Assembly (NCBI GenBank): GCA_022592445.1
Contig: JABYQR010000036.1
Span: 124,001 to 188,000 of the forward strand
Length of the DNA: 64,000 nucleotides
DNA from: Cytidiella melzeri
Lineage: Eukaryota; Basidiomycota; Agaricomycetes; Polyporales; Irpicaceae
Direction: 5' to 3'
The notes below the pieces were generated by a model that was given only the letters and a program-made list of their open reading frames with translations, was not told the DNA's origin and did no database searches. The position numbers and the translations under genes were made by a program. Positions within the stretch are counted from its first letter, which is position 1. Each line of letters begins with the position of its first letter. This document shows, in pieces, positions 54,797-64,000 of the stretch.

Positions 54797-55868
54797 TCAT
54801 TTCTTACCCGCGTTTGCTTTCCAAGCATTGTAGTACAGTTCCAAATCCTCCCAAATACCGTGCCTACGCGGCTGCCAGCCAAGCAGAGTTCGACCGAGAT
54901 AAGGACGAACGAGAGTTGTGCTGGCAATGGCTTCCTCATATACTAGGATAGGCTGCCGTGAGTACGAGCACCCCCGCAAGCCCCAGCAGATCGAACAACT
55001 CACGATTTTCAGGTTTTACGTACTCATAGGAACCTTCCAGCCCAGCCACTTTCGCCAACTTTGCCAACACCTCGTCTGTGCTCTGCGTAGTATCTTCCGA
55101 CGCGTCGAATATCAACCCTTTCACCAGTGCACCTCTCTCAGCCGCACGAACGAAAAAGTCTGCCAGGTCATCCTGGTGGACCACGGCCAACCGGCCACCT
55201 GGTTCACCAGGCCAGGTGAGCTTCCCGTCGTACGCGCTCTGGAACATCCTCGCAAAGATAGACCCGGAACGACCATAAACCATCGAGGGGCGGATGACGA
55301 TGCCGTTCACGTCCGGGTGGTTGATGACCTCCTGCTCGACTGCGCCGCGCCAGGCAACGAGGGACACGGGATGACAGATAGGCGTGGTGTCCGTAACGAA
55401 GTGTTCGGTGTCATTGCCGTGAATCCACGTCCCCGAGGTGTAAACGTAGGTGGGCTTCGCCGACCCTTCAGGACGTTTGCGAGCGAGATCTCCGACGGCG
55501 TTGAGTAACATGAGAGAGACAGTTTTCAGATCCAAGCCTGCTAGAGCCTCGATCACCACGTCTGCCATGATAACCGCAGACTCCCAGGACGAGACGTCGC
55601 CGGGTTTAGCCACGACGGGGATGACTGGTTGTCGAAACCAGGTGGTAAGTACTCAGGACGTCGAGAAACAGCTATCACCACTGACTCTCATTGGCGGCGA
55701 GTTTGTTCGCCCTGTCTTGCGAGCGCGTTTGCCCGAAGACTGTGTGTCCCGCTCGCAACAACGCTTGCGACACCGGGAAGCCTATGAAACCTGCTGCACT
55801 ACATTTGACACTCAGTGGCAGCAAAAAACGTATCGACATCGAACTCACCCAAACACGAAGACCTTCAT
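54797..55868 (-). CDS. Extended short-chain dehydrogenase/NAD(P)-dependent epimerase-like protein
   Basis: Start ATG 55868. A short first exon (MKVFVFG) splices into AAGFIGFPVSQALLRAGHTV, giving the GxxGFIG dinucleotide-binding motif at the N-terminus. A second intron (near 55630-55690) leads to IIPVVAKPGDVSSWESAVIM, then SAKPTYVYTSGTWIHGND (active-site Ser/Thr region), GIVIRPSMVYGRSGSIF, GRLAVVHQDDLADFFVRAAE, LIFDASEDTTQSTDEVLAKL, and a last exon PILVYEEAIASTTLVRPYLG-RTLLGWQPRRHGIWEDL ending in AGKK. The layout is that of NAD(P)-binding extended SDRs seen widely in fungi. The usual YxxxK motif is not evident; the equivalent stretch reads SLVAWRGAVEQE, so catalysis may be atypical. The substrate cannot be told from sequence. 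Confidence 0.82.
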
Positions 55869-56337
55869 GCCTCAGAGTGTGCGTGCTGCCAGGTGGCGGT
55901 CAGATATCTAGTTGTGCGAAGACTCACGTCTTGCTAAAAGAGCAGACCAAGTGGGTGCGCAGTCGTTCCCACAAGTACCATAGAAGTGCGTTCGTTTGTT
56001 GTTGCGACGGAGAGCCGCTGTCACTTGGGTGCGCAGTCGTTCCCACAAGTACCATAGAAGTGCGTTCGTTTGTTGTTGCGACGGAGAGCCGCTGTCACTG
56101 AGTCTACCGCGACGATGGTGCGAAGTTGACGACAGCGGTGGTATACCCTGTGATCTCATGTCATGAAACAAATGTCGTGGGAAGTGATAGAAGGCCATTT
56201 AAACAGTTTGTGGGTATGCAATCGTCACATACCTTCATGGCCAGCCTACCGAAACAACTGTCTCAAGCAAAGCGCAATCAGTGTCTGGTTATGCGAGCTC
56301 AAGAGCGTATGATAGCAAATTGATACTAGATGGTGTA
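55869..56337. other. Intergenic between the SDR and mL46 genes
   Basis: 469 bp containing the 74-bp tandem duplication and the SDR promoter. No gene seen. Confidence 0.4.
55953..56099. repeat. Perfect 2 x 74-bp tandem duplication
   Basis: Two adjacent copies starting GGGTGCGCAGTCGTTCCCAC at 55953 and 56027; no mismatch seen between them through GAGAGCCGCTGTCACT. It lies 85 bp upstream of the SDR start codon. Confidence 0.92.
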
Positions 56338-57408
56338 TTAAAAGTCGGATATCATATCTTTAACGCCTGCCCAGTAGTCCTGGTCAACTCGCGTTCGTAT
56401 TTCTTCCTTATTCAGCCAAGCAAAGTCCAGGATATTTTTCCCGTCAGGACGGGCTTGGCCTGCAAGAATATGTGCCTTGTAGAAAAACAAGTAATCCTGA
56501 AGATGTTTGAGTGTCTGATATGAGCAAGACGCGTTTGCCGCATACCTGCAAGTTTTCTGCAGCCTTTGCTACGGATGGTGCGCGGTACACGCCGATGGGA
56601 TTCCGGCTCACGACCCATGTGTCCATCCCGACGCCAAATGGAGATCGGAGGTAATTTTGAACACTCTGTTTGGTCTTTAGCGACTACTTTGGACTTTGGA
56701 TATCAAAAGGTACCTCGAACAAGTTTTCTCGCGTAGTGACAGGTGCTTGAGGGAACCTCCACCTTTCTTTCCCCGCATCGTCCTTTGCTAGCACAAGGAG
56801 ATATACATTCCGAGGACCTTGCCTGTCCAGACTTTGAACATTGTTCGTACGGTCCGACTCGTGCTCCCGTGGCATTGTCTTCACTTCCTCCTGCTGTTGC
56901 ATTTCCAGAGCAGAAAGAGCATCAGCACCATCCTCTTCCGACGCACGAGTCTCCTCCTCGGTTTTGATACGAGGAGAAGGAGTTGCTGACCGCCCAAACG
57001 CTCGCCTATCCCGCTCTTGTTCCTCTTTGTCAAACTGAAGCTCTAGCTGTGTGCCGGGTTTGAAGTAGAAATCATACGGTAGAGGATTATGGAGTGCTCG
57101 CTCGATACGTGCTTGGTATGCATAGTATGCGTTCTCGAAAGCAGTCGGTTTCCGGGTAAGGAGAGGATTCCTGTTGACGAGAACAGCCGTGTAAATAGCC
57201 ACTTTCTGACCATCTTCCTTCTTGACCACTCGTTGTGGATCTGACGGGTAACGTGAAGGAGGAACGTCAGTGACGGTAGCCAGCGAACGAGAGCCTACGC
57301 GCGACTGTGCTGGAGGAAAAGGTCAACGCGCTGGGCTTTGGAAGCAAGAATTGGCAGCGTACTAGTCACTCGTATTCGACATGAGCCACGCACTGACCTC
57401 GCGAACAT
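56338..57408 (-). CDS. Mitochondrial large-subunit ribosomal protein mL46
   Basis: Component of the mitochondrial ribosome with a Nudix-like fold. Start ATG 57408 gives MFARS, spliced by a GTGCGT...CACAG intron to SRVGSRSLATVTDVPPSRYP, a plausible presequence. Then VAIYTAVLVNRNPLLTRKPT, FENAYYAYQARIERALHNPL, PYDFYFKPGTQLELQFDKEE, a variable acidic stretch, NVYLLVLAKDDAGKERWRFP, and after introns VQNYLRSPFGVGMDTWVVSR, PIGVYRAPSVAKAAENLQ and DYLFFYKAHILAGQARPDGK ... DFAWLNKEEIRTRVDQDYWA, ending MISDF. These blocks match MRPL46 order and spacing (AYYAYQAR, YDFYFK, TFF-KA-IMAGQ, W-SKDEI). The first exon is inferred from splice signals and is the least certain part. It shares a 183-bp divergent promoter with VMA13. 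Confidence 0.88.
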
Positions 57409-57591
57409 CCCAGCGCAAATCTCCCAAACGCAAAGAACGGTCGGGCGCAGAGCGATGGAATGCGGAAATTAGAATTTAGCAGTACGCGAATCACGTGCAC
57501 CCGCCGCAGAGCATTGAGCGCCTACAATAAGCCCTCCGACAGGTCTGCTACTTCACCTCAGACGTCGAGCCCACCATAATTGAACGTCGCC
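57409..57591. promoter_or_regulatory. Divergent promoter between mL46 and VMA13
   Basis: A 183-bp gap with a CACGTG box near 57493 (AATCACGTGCACC). CACGTG is bound by bHLH factors such as Cbf1-type proteins; regulation is inferred only. Confidence 0.45.
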
Positions 57592-59475
57592 ATGTCCGTC
57601 TCACTCGTCGCAAATTTCTTTCTCGACGATGCCTCGAACAAGATTCGTGTCAAACCAGTGCCATGGGATGTATGTGCGCGAGTTCGCTGCGTACCATCAG
57701 CCGAGTCGCTAACGCACCAGCTTCAAGGGATACCAGCGGGCAGATCTAATCACGTCTGAAGAGCTAGCCATGATCAAGAAGGTGGACAAGCAGCCAAAGG
57801 CAAAGATAGAATCTTTGCTGCTGTCGGACGGACCAGCATATGCGCTTCTATATCTCCGTCTACTGAGCAAGCTGCAACGGGTAGACACACAGCACTGGAT
57901 ACTCGTTATGATCGCGGACATGCTGTCAGGTGAGTCTGCGGGATTCTCTCGAGTATTCTATAGCTCACGCTGAAACAGATCATGAAGAGCGAATAGCCCT
58001 ATTCACTAGAGCTTCAGAAACTGATCCATCCTTTCCCTACGGACCTCTGTTACGGTGAGGATATGACACTCCAACAGGTTCTAGTCCGTTAATGCTCATG
58101 TAGGGCTCCACTAGAATGCTAGAGCAACATGATGAGTTTATACAACTGAAGACGACACAGATATTGACAGCTCTTTTGAGGTACGAAATTGGCACACCAC
58201 TCTTGCTTGTCGGAGACTGATGTCTGTGGTCTCCAGTGCCGAGCCTGGCAAAAAGCAGCAACAATACTTAACGCCCTTCCTCAACTCTTTGTCCACGTTC
58301 GTCGCACATCCTTTGCCGGACAAGCGCGATGTTGCGGTTCTTTGCCTGGAGGCCGTCCTACCCCGACAGGAATACCGCAAGGCTGTATGGAGCAGTCCAA
58401 CTATCATTCCAGGGTACGTCAGATTACATGGGCAGATCCACGGAAAAATTCTTACACCGGAGTAGCTTGGTCGACATCCTACGTCGCAATCCTCCTCCAC
58501 AAATGTGCTACCAGATTGGTTTCTGTTTCTGGCTGCTCACATTCGACACAGAGATATCAGAACAGATTAATAAGTCAGCAGGTTGATTGGCGAATAACAT
58601 GGACTCTGACCAATTTGCTGCACTCTAGGAAGTATGACATTATACCTCTCTTCATCGATATTGCAAAGGCTGCAGTCAAGGAGAAAGTTATACGAGTCAT
58701 CGTCGCCACTTTCCGCGTGAGTTCTGTTATTATTCAGCCACGCCGAGGAAGACTGAGACGCTGTGCAGAATCTCGTCGCCAAAGCGCCATCAGCAAACCT
58801 ACCCGCTATGCTTGTGGCGAAACTGTTGCCGTTCGTCAAGAACCTTTCAACAAGAAAATGGACGGACGAAGATATTGTCGAGGACGTTCAATATCTCAGT
58901 GACGAGCTCACCGCAAGATTTGACAGTCTAACGTACGCCGTATTTGGAGTTCCCTACCGAATGACTTTGTTCAGCTAAAGGCGAGATTTTCCCCTAGAAC
59001 ATATGATGAATATAGCTCCGAGCTGTTGTCTGGACACTTGTCCTGGACGCCCGTGCACGAGTCGGATCTGTTCTGGAAAGAGAACGCCGTCAAGTTGAAC
59101 GATAAGAGCTACGAGCAGCTAAAGTGAGGCGATGCCACTCACTCTCTTTACTGGGATACACTGATGGACACTGATTTAAGGACTCTGATACGGCTGCTCC
59201 AAGAGTCGCCGGACCCCGTTGTGCTTGCTGTAGCAGCACACGATGTAGGACAATACGTGAAGCACTACGAACGTGGCAAGAAGTGCGTTCCTCTTCTTCC
59301 AACACTTTGTCATTCCACCAGGGCTCTATCACTAACACACTGTTCTAGGGTCCTCACAGATCTGGGTGGTAAGACACGAGTGATGGAGCTGATGTCGCAT
59401 GAGGACCCGGACGTTAGGTATCAGGCTCTCATCTCCGTTCAGCGGCTCGTCAGCCACCCTTGGGCGGCGGTTTGA
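57592..59475 (+). CDS. VMA13: V-type proton ATPase subunit H
   Basis: Regulatory subunit linking the V1 and V0 sectors of the vacuolar proton pump. It reads from ATG 57592 ([20 protein letters not shown]) through about ten short exons: [196 protein letters not shown] and [33 protein letters not shown]. The alpha-helical repeat pattern and the final block are family signatures. The stop is at 59475. Some internal splice sites are approximate. Confidence 0.9.
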
Positions 59476-60297
59476 GGGTTTGTGTTTGAGAGGAACTGTA
59501 TGCGCCGGAAAATTTGTACGAAAACAGGAAGTGGAGGGATAATGGACGCTCTTTTGTGAATCGGCTTTGCGGTTGTCGGCAGACGCACGTACGCGTACAC
59601 GCATACGTACACACGTACTTTGGAAATGCCAATGCAGTCGCTCGAGCTCGACCTTCCAGCTTGTACGTTGTGAAAACGAACATGTAGAGTAGCGACGAGC
59701 CTATTCGGGCTGCACTTACCTTCTGTCTCTCGCGACATCGCCCTCACGCAGAACCGAGACATCAAGTTTTCCCAAAACGCCGCTGCGACGTTGATTCTGA
59801 CCGTCCATGGGATATGAAGTACACAGTACTACAAGAAAAAGAGAAATGAAAGGATGTGAACAGCGAGTGATCCAAAACCCAGTGGTGTAGAGGAGCCCAG
59901 TGGCGGTAAGAAGAGGAGCATAGCTGTCAACGATGCTGCCACGCTGCTTCTATATAGTCAGCAGCGGTAGTAACAGAGTAGAACAGAAGAACAGCAGAAC
60001 ATTGGTATCGGCGACGGTGTTGTCAATAGAGGGAGAGAGAGAGAGAGGGAGGGAAGGTAACACTAGTAAAACAATCTGGCGAAGAAGCGAAAACGAGCCT
60101 TGGGAAGGTTACTGAGAAACGACTGAGGTGTTTGCGAAATGGCTTTGTGCTTGAGAGGGTCAAGAGGGTCGAGAGGAAGTGGACGTTGACCGAGAGGTGG
60201 GAAAAGCGAAAGAGCAATCTGGGCACGATGCGCGAGGGCAGGCCCTGTGTAGCGTGTGTTGCGCATGCTCCATGAGGTAGAAAAGATGTGAAGGGCT
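59476..60297. other. Intergenic between convergent genes
   Basis: 822 bp between VMA13 and the tetraspanin. It contains a GAGA run (60034-60052) and no recognisable gene; both 3' UTRs lie here. Confidence 0.4.
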
Positions 60298-61153
60298 TTA
60301 AACGAAACCCCGTCCGCCACGCTTGGCGTCGATCTTCCTGAATCGCTCGACTTCCATCCTCTGCAGATGCAATATAAGCACAAGGGGCATCGCAGACAGA
60401 GAAATAGAGGAAGACTGACCTGGTGAATGATACACAGCGACGCAAGGAACAAGCATATCAAGATAGCCATGTACCCATAGATCGTGGTGAACACGTTGTT
60501 CAGCGTGAAATCAGTGAAGGCTGTGATGGGACCGACGCATGCAAACTCGGTTGGGTTCGAGAGATTGAACTGAGGAGCGGTAGCGGCACAGAAACCGGAA
60601 GACAACTCCACTGTGTCATTGAATTCGAAATATCCGCAGCAGGAGAACTACGGTCGCGACGGATAAGTAATTGATCCTTAAGTGCAATCTATGGTTGCCC
60701 TCTTGGCACATACCTTGTTCTGAATGTCTAATCTTGTCTGTGGCGGCACCGCCTTGAAGACTTCAAAGTAGTTCTGCCGTTGGTGGAGGGAGTAGAACCA
60801 GATCATGCTGCCAATGACGATGACCGCGATACCGTCGGCTATGAGCGCCCAGTTGAGGATGACCAGCCCGATTGTGACATGGTTCTTCTGCAGCACTGCA
60901 AATACAGATATAACAAAGGTAACCAGAAGGAGAATTCCCAGCACCAGGCCAGCTAGCAAGTGGCAACAGTGAGTGTTTTGTCTAAGACAAAAGGCACTTG
61001 AGACGCACCAGTGAGGTCCATGACACTTAATGTAAAGTTGATCATCAAATTCGGCGCCCTCCATATGACTGACATGGCAATGGAGAGGGCGGACGCTGCA
61101 AAGAGCCACGCATCTACGAAGGCATAGAATCCGAGGAGACGTTTGGACACCAT
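60298..61153 (-). CDS. Tetraspanin-like four-pass membrane protein
   Basis: Start ATG 61153 (MVSKRLLGFYAFVDAWLFAA). Four hydrophobic segments: about FVDAWLFAASALSIAMSVI; LVLGILLLVTFVISVFAVL; VILNWALIADGIAVIVIGSM; and the last, TTIYGYMAILICLFLASLCI. The large loop between TM3 and TM4 carries the tetraspanin CCG motif (FSCCGYFEFNDTVELSSGFC) plus a further Cys in TEFACVG, as needed for disulfides. It ends with a short basic tail (RMEVERFRKIDAKRGGRGFV, stop 60298). Introns near 60960, 60710 and 60400 are GT-AG. Small fungal tetraspanins act in appressorium or hyphal membrane organisation; the role here is not known. Confidence 0.8.
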
Positions 61154-61830
61154 GTTTTCGAACCTGCGAGACGTTTACTAGCTATGGAAGGGTCAATGTC
61201 GCCGCTGCGGAGGACGACTGGGCCACGTACTGAGTGTATAGGGAAGCAGAAAGACGGGATTATTGACAACGTGCTTGCACGCGAAAGGCTACTAGAGACA
61301 GCTAGTGGCTCGGGGGGGAGTGATGGAGGACGAGAGACGGGGCTCTTCCAGAGAGTAAGGATCGTGTTCAACTGGCGGCCAAAGCACCAGGACGAAAGGA
61401 ATGAATGTGGGACGTTCAACGTCTATGAAAGGGGCGGTCAGAGAACGAAGCGACGACGAAGAGAAAGGAGATGGAAGAGAGAGAGAGAAAAGAGAAAGAG
61501 AGAGGGCTGCGCTCACCAGAGACAGCGTCTTGAGAGCAGCGTCGGCCTGATGGGAGACAGGATGCAAGAGAGCCAGAGAATGATGATCTGTCAATAACTG
61601 TCTCTGCAGATATCCTCGCGCTCTCGGCCGTCGCTATGGCCACCAGCGTGAACGAGGCAATATTCTCGACCATGCTGCGTGATGCAGGGTCGCGGCCGTT
61701 GTCGTCGTCGTCGTTGTTGCCATTCGACAGCCTGTGGTAGACAACGCCTGGACCGTGCCGAGTCCGGATCACTTCCAATATCTATCTCATTGCTAGCGGC
61801 GACCACGACGTCGACAGCGACAACCACGAC
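61154..61830. promoter_or_regulatory. Divergent intergenic region, tetraspanin (-) and MET8 (+)
   Basis: 677 bp with only shadow ORFs, rich in GAGA/AGAGA around 61455-61505. It contains promoters for both flanking genes. Confidence 0.4.
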
Positions 61831-62682
61831 ATGGCACACGACATCTCTCAGCTCTCTGGCGGCTCGCTGCTTCTCGCCTGGCAGCTCAGAGACAAGCACG
61901 TACTCATCGTCGGCGGCGGCGACGTCGCGTCAGGTCGCATCGAGTCCGTTCTCGTCGCCGACGCAAAGATCACCCTCATAGCACCCAAGCACGGCCTGCA
62001 CAAGCTCACAAAACACTTTCTCGACGCAACAGACCGCATCACCCACCACGACCGCACCTTTGCTGGTCCCGCCGACCTCGTCGGCGTCGACATGGTCCTC
62101 ACTGCCATAGACGACGTCGACCAATCAAGGGAGATATGCGCGCTGTGTCGACAACACAAGATACCGGTCAACGTTGCAGACATCCCGCCCTCGTGCGACT
62201 TTTACTTTGGCTCACAGATTCGTTCGGGCCCACTCCAGATCATGATATCCACCAACGGCCAGTCTCCCAAGCTCGCCAACATCATCCGACGCAAGATTGA
62301 GGCATGCATTCCTGACCACGCAGGAGAGGCGATAGAGAAAGTCGGGCAGCTTAGGACCAAGCTCAGAGAACGTGCGCCCGGTGTCGGCGGTGAGCTTGGA
62401 AAAAAGCGGATGCGGTGGATGATTGACGTCTGCAATTCGTGGGAGATGGAGGAGCTTGCACTGCTCGACGACGAAATGATGCTGCGCCTCCTCAACGTCG
62501 GCTGGGAAAACAACAGGGTGCCGAAGCTGGACGAGGTCGGTCCTCATGTGAGGAAAGCATCATCGTTTGCAGCTGGTTCTGTCCCGTACTCTGTTACGCC
62601 CCTCGTTCCCATGATGCTTGGATTCTTTGCTGGTGTAGCAGCGACAGCTATCGTCGTGCACCGACTGGCGCAAAAGGCTTGA
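61831..62682 (+). CDS. MET8: Siroheme synthase: precorrin-2 dehydrogenase/sirohydrochlorin ferrochelatase
   Basis: Makes siroheme, the cofactor of sulfite reductase, by oxidising precorrin-2 and inserting iron. It is a single 283-codon exon, unusual among these intron-rich neighbours. The N-terminal Rossmann fold has VLIVGGGDVASGRIESVLVA, then ITLIAPKHG, DLVGVDMVLTAIDDVDQSRE and INVADIPPSCDFYFGS-like sequence (here VNVADIPPSCDFYFGSQI). The C-terminal domain has LQIMISTNGQSPKLANIIRR-KIEACIP and GKKRMRWMIDVCNSWEMEEL. The last 30 residues form a hydrophobic segment (VTPLVPMMLGFFAGVAATAI) followed by a basic end, suggesting a tail anchor. The start at 61831 is the first Met that leads into the fold. 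Confidence 0.92.
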   Translation: MAHDISQLSGGSLLLAWQLRDKHVLIVGGGDVASGRIESVLVADAKITLIAPKHGLHKLTKHFLDATDRITHHDRTFAGPADLVGVDMVLTAIDDVDQSREICALCRQHKIPVNVADIPPSCDFYFGSQIRSGPLQIMISTNGQSPKLANIIRRKIEACIPDHAGEAIEKVGQLRTKLRERAPGVGGELGKKRMRWMIDVCNSWEMEELALLDDEMMLRLLNVGWENNRVPKLDEVGPHVRKASSFAAGSVPYSVTPLVPMMLGFFAGVAATAIVVHRLAQKA

Positions 62683-62969
62683 CCCATAGACATAGGTTCT
62701 CGGACACATATTTGGATAATCTCAAGGACTTTTATTCCATACCAGCATTGTACATACTATCCGCACCACACCATTTCCGCACCTGCCTTCGAGTCCGTCT
62801 CTGATAATGCACGAAGCGGCAGCGAGGCTGTCCCAAACACCGAGTCAGTCGGTGTGACACGTATAAAGTAAGCGGTCGGCGTCACTCTCTCCGCATCTCT
62901 CTCTCTTTCTCGATCAGCCACCACCACCACACACTCACGCACTTTTCTCACTCACCTGAACATATCATT
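62683..62969 (+). promoter_or_regulatory. MBF1 promoter
   Basis: 287 bp. A TATA-like box (CGTATAAAGTAAG near 62860) precedes a pyrimidine-rich initiator region (CGCATCTCTCTCTCTTTCTC at 62891-62910), about 105 bp before the MBF1 ATG. Confidence 0.55.
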
Positions 62970-63660
62970 ATGAGCACTGACTGGGACAGCAAGATTGTTA
63001 TTGGCTCCAAAGCCAAAGTGCCCAAAGTCACTAGGAACACCTCCGATCTCAATGGTACGTGTATCTGCTCATCCGACCAAGCAAATGCATCTGACGATGC
63101 TGGTATGGCCACTCTGTAGCTGTACGTCTTCTCTTCTAGCACACAGTGTTTCCGTATTTATTCCCTTCTCCACTAGGCTCGCAGAGTCGGAGCCGTAGTA
63201 GCTACAGATAAGAAAGTGACAGGAGGTCTCAACAAAGCTCATCAGGGTAGGCGCACTCCCCCTTCTCCAAAGCATCGCCTCTCTGACTTTTGAAGCGCAC
63301 CCTACCTAGGCACCGACCACCAACGAATAGCCAAACTCGACCGCGAGAACGAGGTCGCCCCGCCCTCCAAGATCCCGCCCAGCGTCGGGAAGGCCATCCA
63401 GACTGCCCGCCAGGAGAAGGAGCTCTCCCAGAAGGATCTGGCGCAAAAGGTCAACGAGAAACCGTCTGTGATTCAGGACTACGAGTCTGGCCGCGCTATC
63501 CCCAATCCTCAGATCCTAGGCAAGCTGGAGAGGACGTTGGGCGTTAAACTGCGTGGTGCGTAGTCGCTTGTGTCTTGATGCCTGGTGAGGCAGTGTTTGA
63601 CTGAGCGGCGTATTAGGTACGAACATCGGAGAGAAGCTAGGAGGGCCGAAGAAGTCGTAA
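62970..63660 (+). CDS. MBF1: Multiprotein-bridging factor 1 (transcription coactivator), with a 2-nt micro-exon
   Basis: Bridges bZIP activators and TBP, and also acts in ribosome-collision frameshift control. Exons: 62970-63054 ([27 protein letters not shown]), a 2-nt exon CT at 63120-63121, 63177 to about 63245 ([20 protein letters not shown]), then [20 protein letters not shown], the helix-turn-helix ([54 protein letters not shown]), and a last exon [13 protein letters not shown]. Introns of 65 and 55 nt flank the CT and both have donor GTACGT and acceptor TAG. With CT included the peptide reads [13 protein letters not shown], exactly the conserved MBF1 NAARR block. Without it the frame is lost or AARR is missing. 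The stop is at 63658-63660. Confidence 0.93.
63120..63121 (+). other. MBF1: Predicted 2-nt micro-exon of MBF1
   Basis: The sequence reads CTGTAG, then CT, then GTACGT. The two bases complete the GCT (Ala) codon begun by G at 63054. This is supported by restoration of the conserved NAARR motif; it is not confirmed by transcript data. Confidence 0.7.
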
Positions 63661-64000
63661 TCTTCACCTTCCTGTAACTGCACTTACGATGGATAGCAGC
63701 AGTCCTGCGGATTTCGATCTCATTCACATTTGTCTCCCAACATCGCCTCTCGTGCTCTCAGGAGTTGTTTCTTTGTAACAATTAGAACAGCGTCTGAATC
63801 ACCTCAATTGACCTCCTCTTTCTCATGTTAGTCTACAGGGAAATTGTGTTGTTATGCGGTGAACAAGAAAACAGAGTACACGAGGTTTGTCCGAGACGCA
63901 AATGCAGGGGGCGTGTTGTACATGAGTTGTGAGTGCGGTTGTTCATGATCCTTGATCACCTTCCGGAGATCCCTACAAACGGACAACAATTGCGAACGCT
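63661..64000. other. MBF1 3' flank to the window end
   Basis: 340 bp with no gene seen; it contains the MBF1 3' UTR. Confidence 0.4.

Noticed and set aside
1..64000. CRISPR arrays, bacterial operons, ribosomal or transfer RNA genes
   Set aside because: None seen; the intron-rich gene structure and repeat types are those of a fungal nuclear genome, and I found no tRNA cloverleaf by eye.

Overview
This window is nuclear DNA of a basidiomycete fungus, most likely an Agaricomycete. The genes are dense, face both ways and carry many short GT-AG introns (about 36-100 nt, usually near 50). The conserved proteins are typical fungal orthologues. The repeats (hAT, chromodomain Ty3/gypsy, KDZ with cysteine clusters, Tad-like LINEs) are the set expected in mushroom-forming fungi. 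Exon boundaries given here were read by eye from splice signals, reading frame and family conservation.

Region 1 (1-5,642) is ordinary gene space. It holds the 5' part of NOT1, a GPI-anchored GH13 alpha-amylase homologue with two substituted active-site histidines, and tiny TMA7 with a 9-nt exon. Region 2 (5,643-31,800) is a repeat island. A hAT transposon (6,849-19,242) has perfect 17-bp inverted ends and a perfect 8-bp target duplication. Its transposase gene is interrupted by a 7.6-kb Ty3/gypsy chromovirus (8,509-16,154). The chromovirus has an extraordinary leader: about 1.15 kb with no ATG in any forward frame, including an open frame of about 240 codons, ending exactly at the gag ATG. 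A run of six T at the end of gag looks like a -1 frameshift site into pol. Single-base losses now break gag and pol. Further right come an orphan ORF, a CxC5/CxC6-type KDZ transposase, a truncated LTR, an endonuclease fragment of a LINE, an unrecognised multi-exon gene, and a 5'-truncated LINE with tail and 14-bp target duplication.

Region 3 (31,812-64,000) is housekeeping gene space: UBE2C-type E2, EDE1-like endocytic scaffold, class II cAMP phosphodiesterase, a secreted CrtC/Diels-Alderase-like protein, striatin, a secreted lineage-specific protein, a GAT domain apparently fused to four EH domains, a PIN4-like RRM-R3H protein, NUC1, an extended SDR, mitochondrial ribosomal protein mL46, V-ATPase subunit H, a tetraspanin, MET8 and MBF1. 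MBF1 appears to need a 2-nt micro-exon. Several pairs are divergent and share short promoters (UBE2C/EDE1, mL46/VMA13, secreted protein/GAT-EH). Two EH-domain genes lie 9 kb apart. Otherwise the genes are a mixed set and not a pathway cluster.

The most interesting observations are the ATG-free leader of the chromovirus, the MBF1 2-nt exon, and the GAT-EH fusion.
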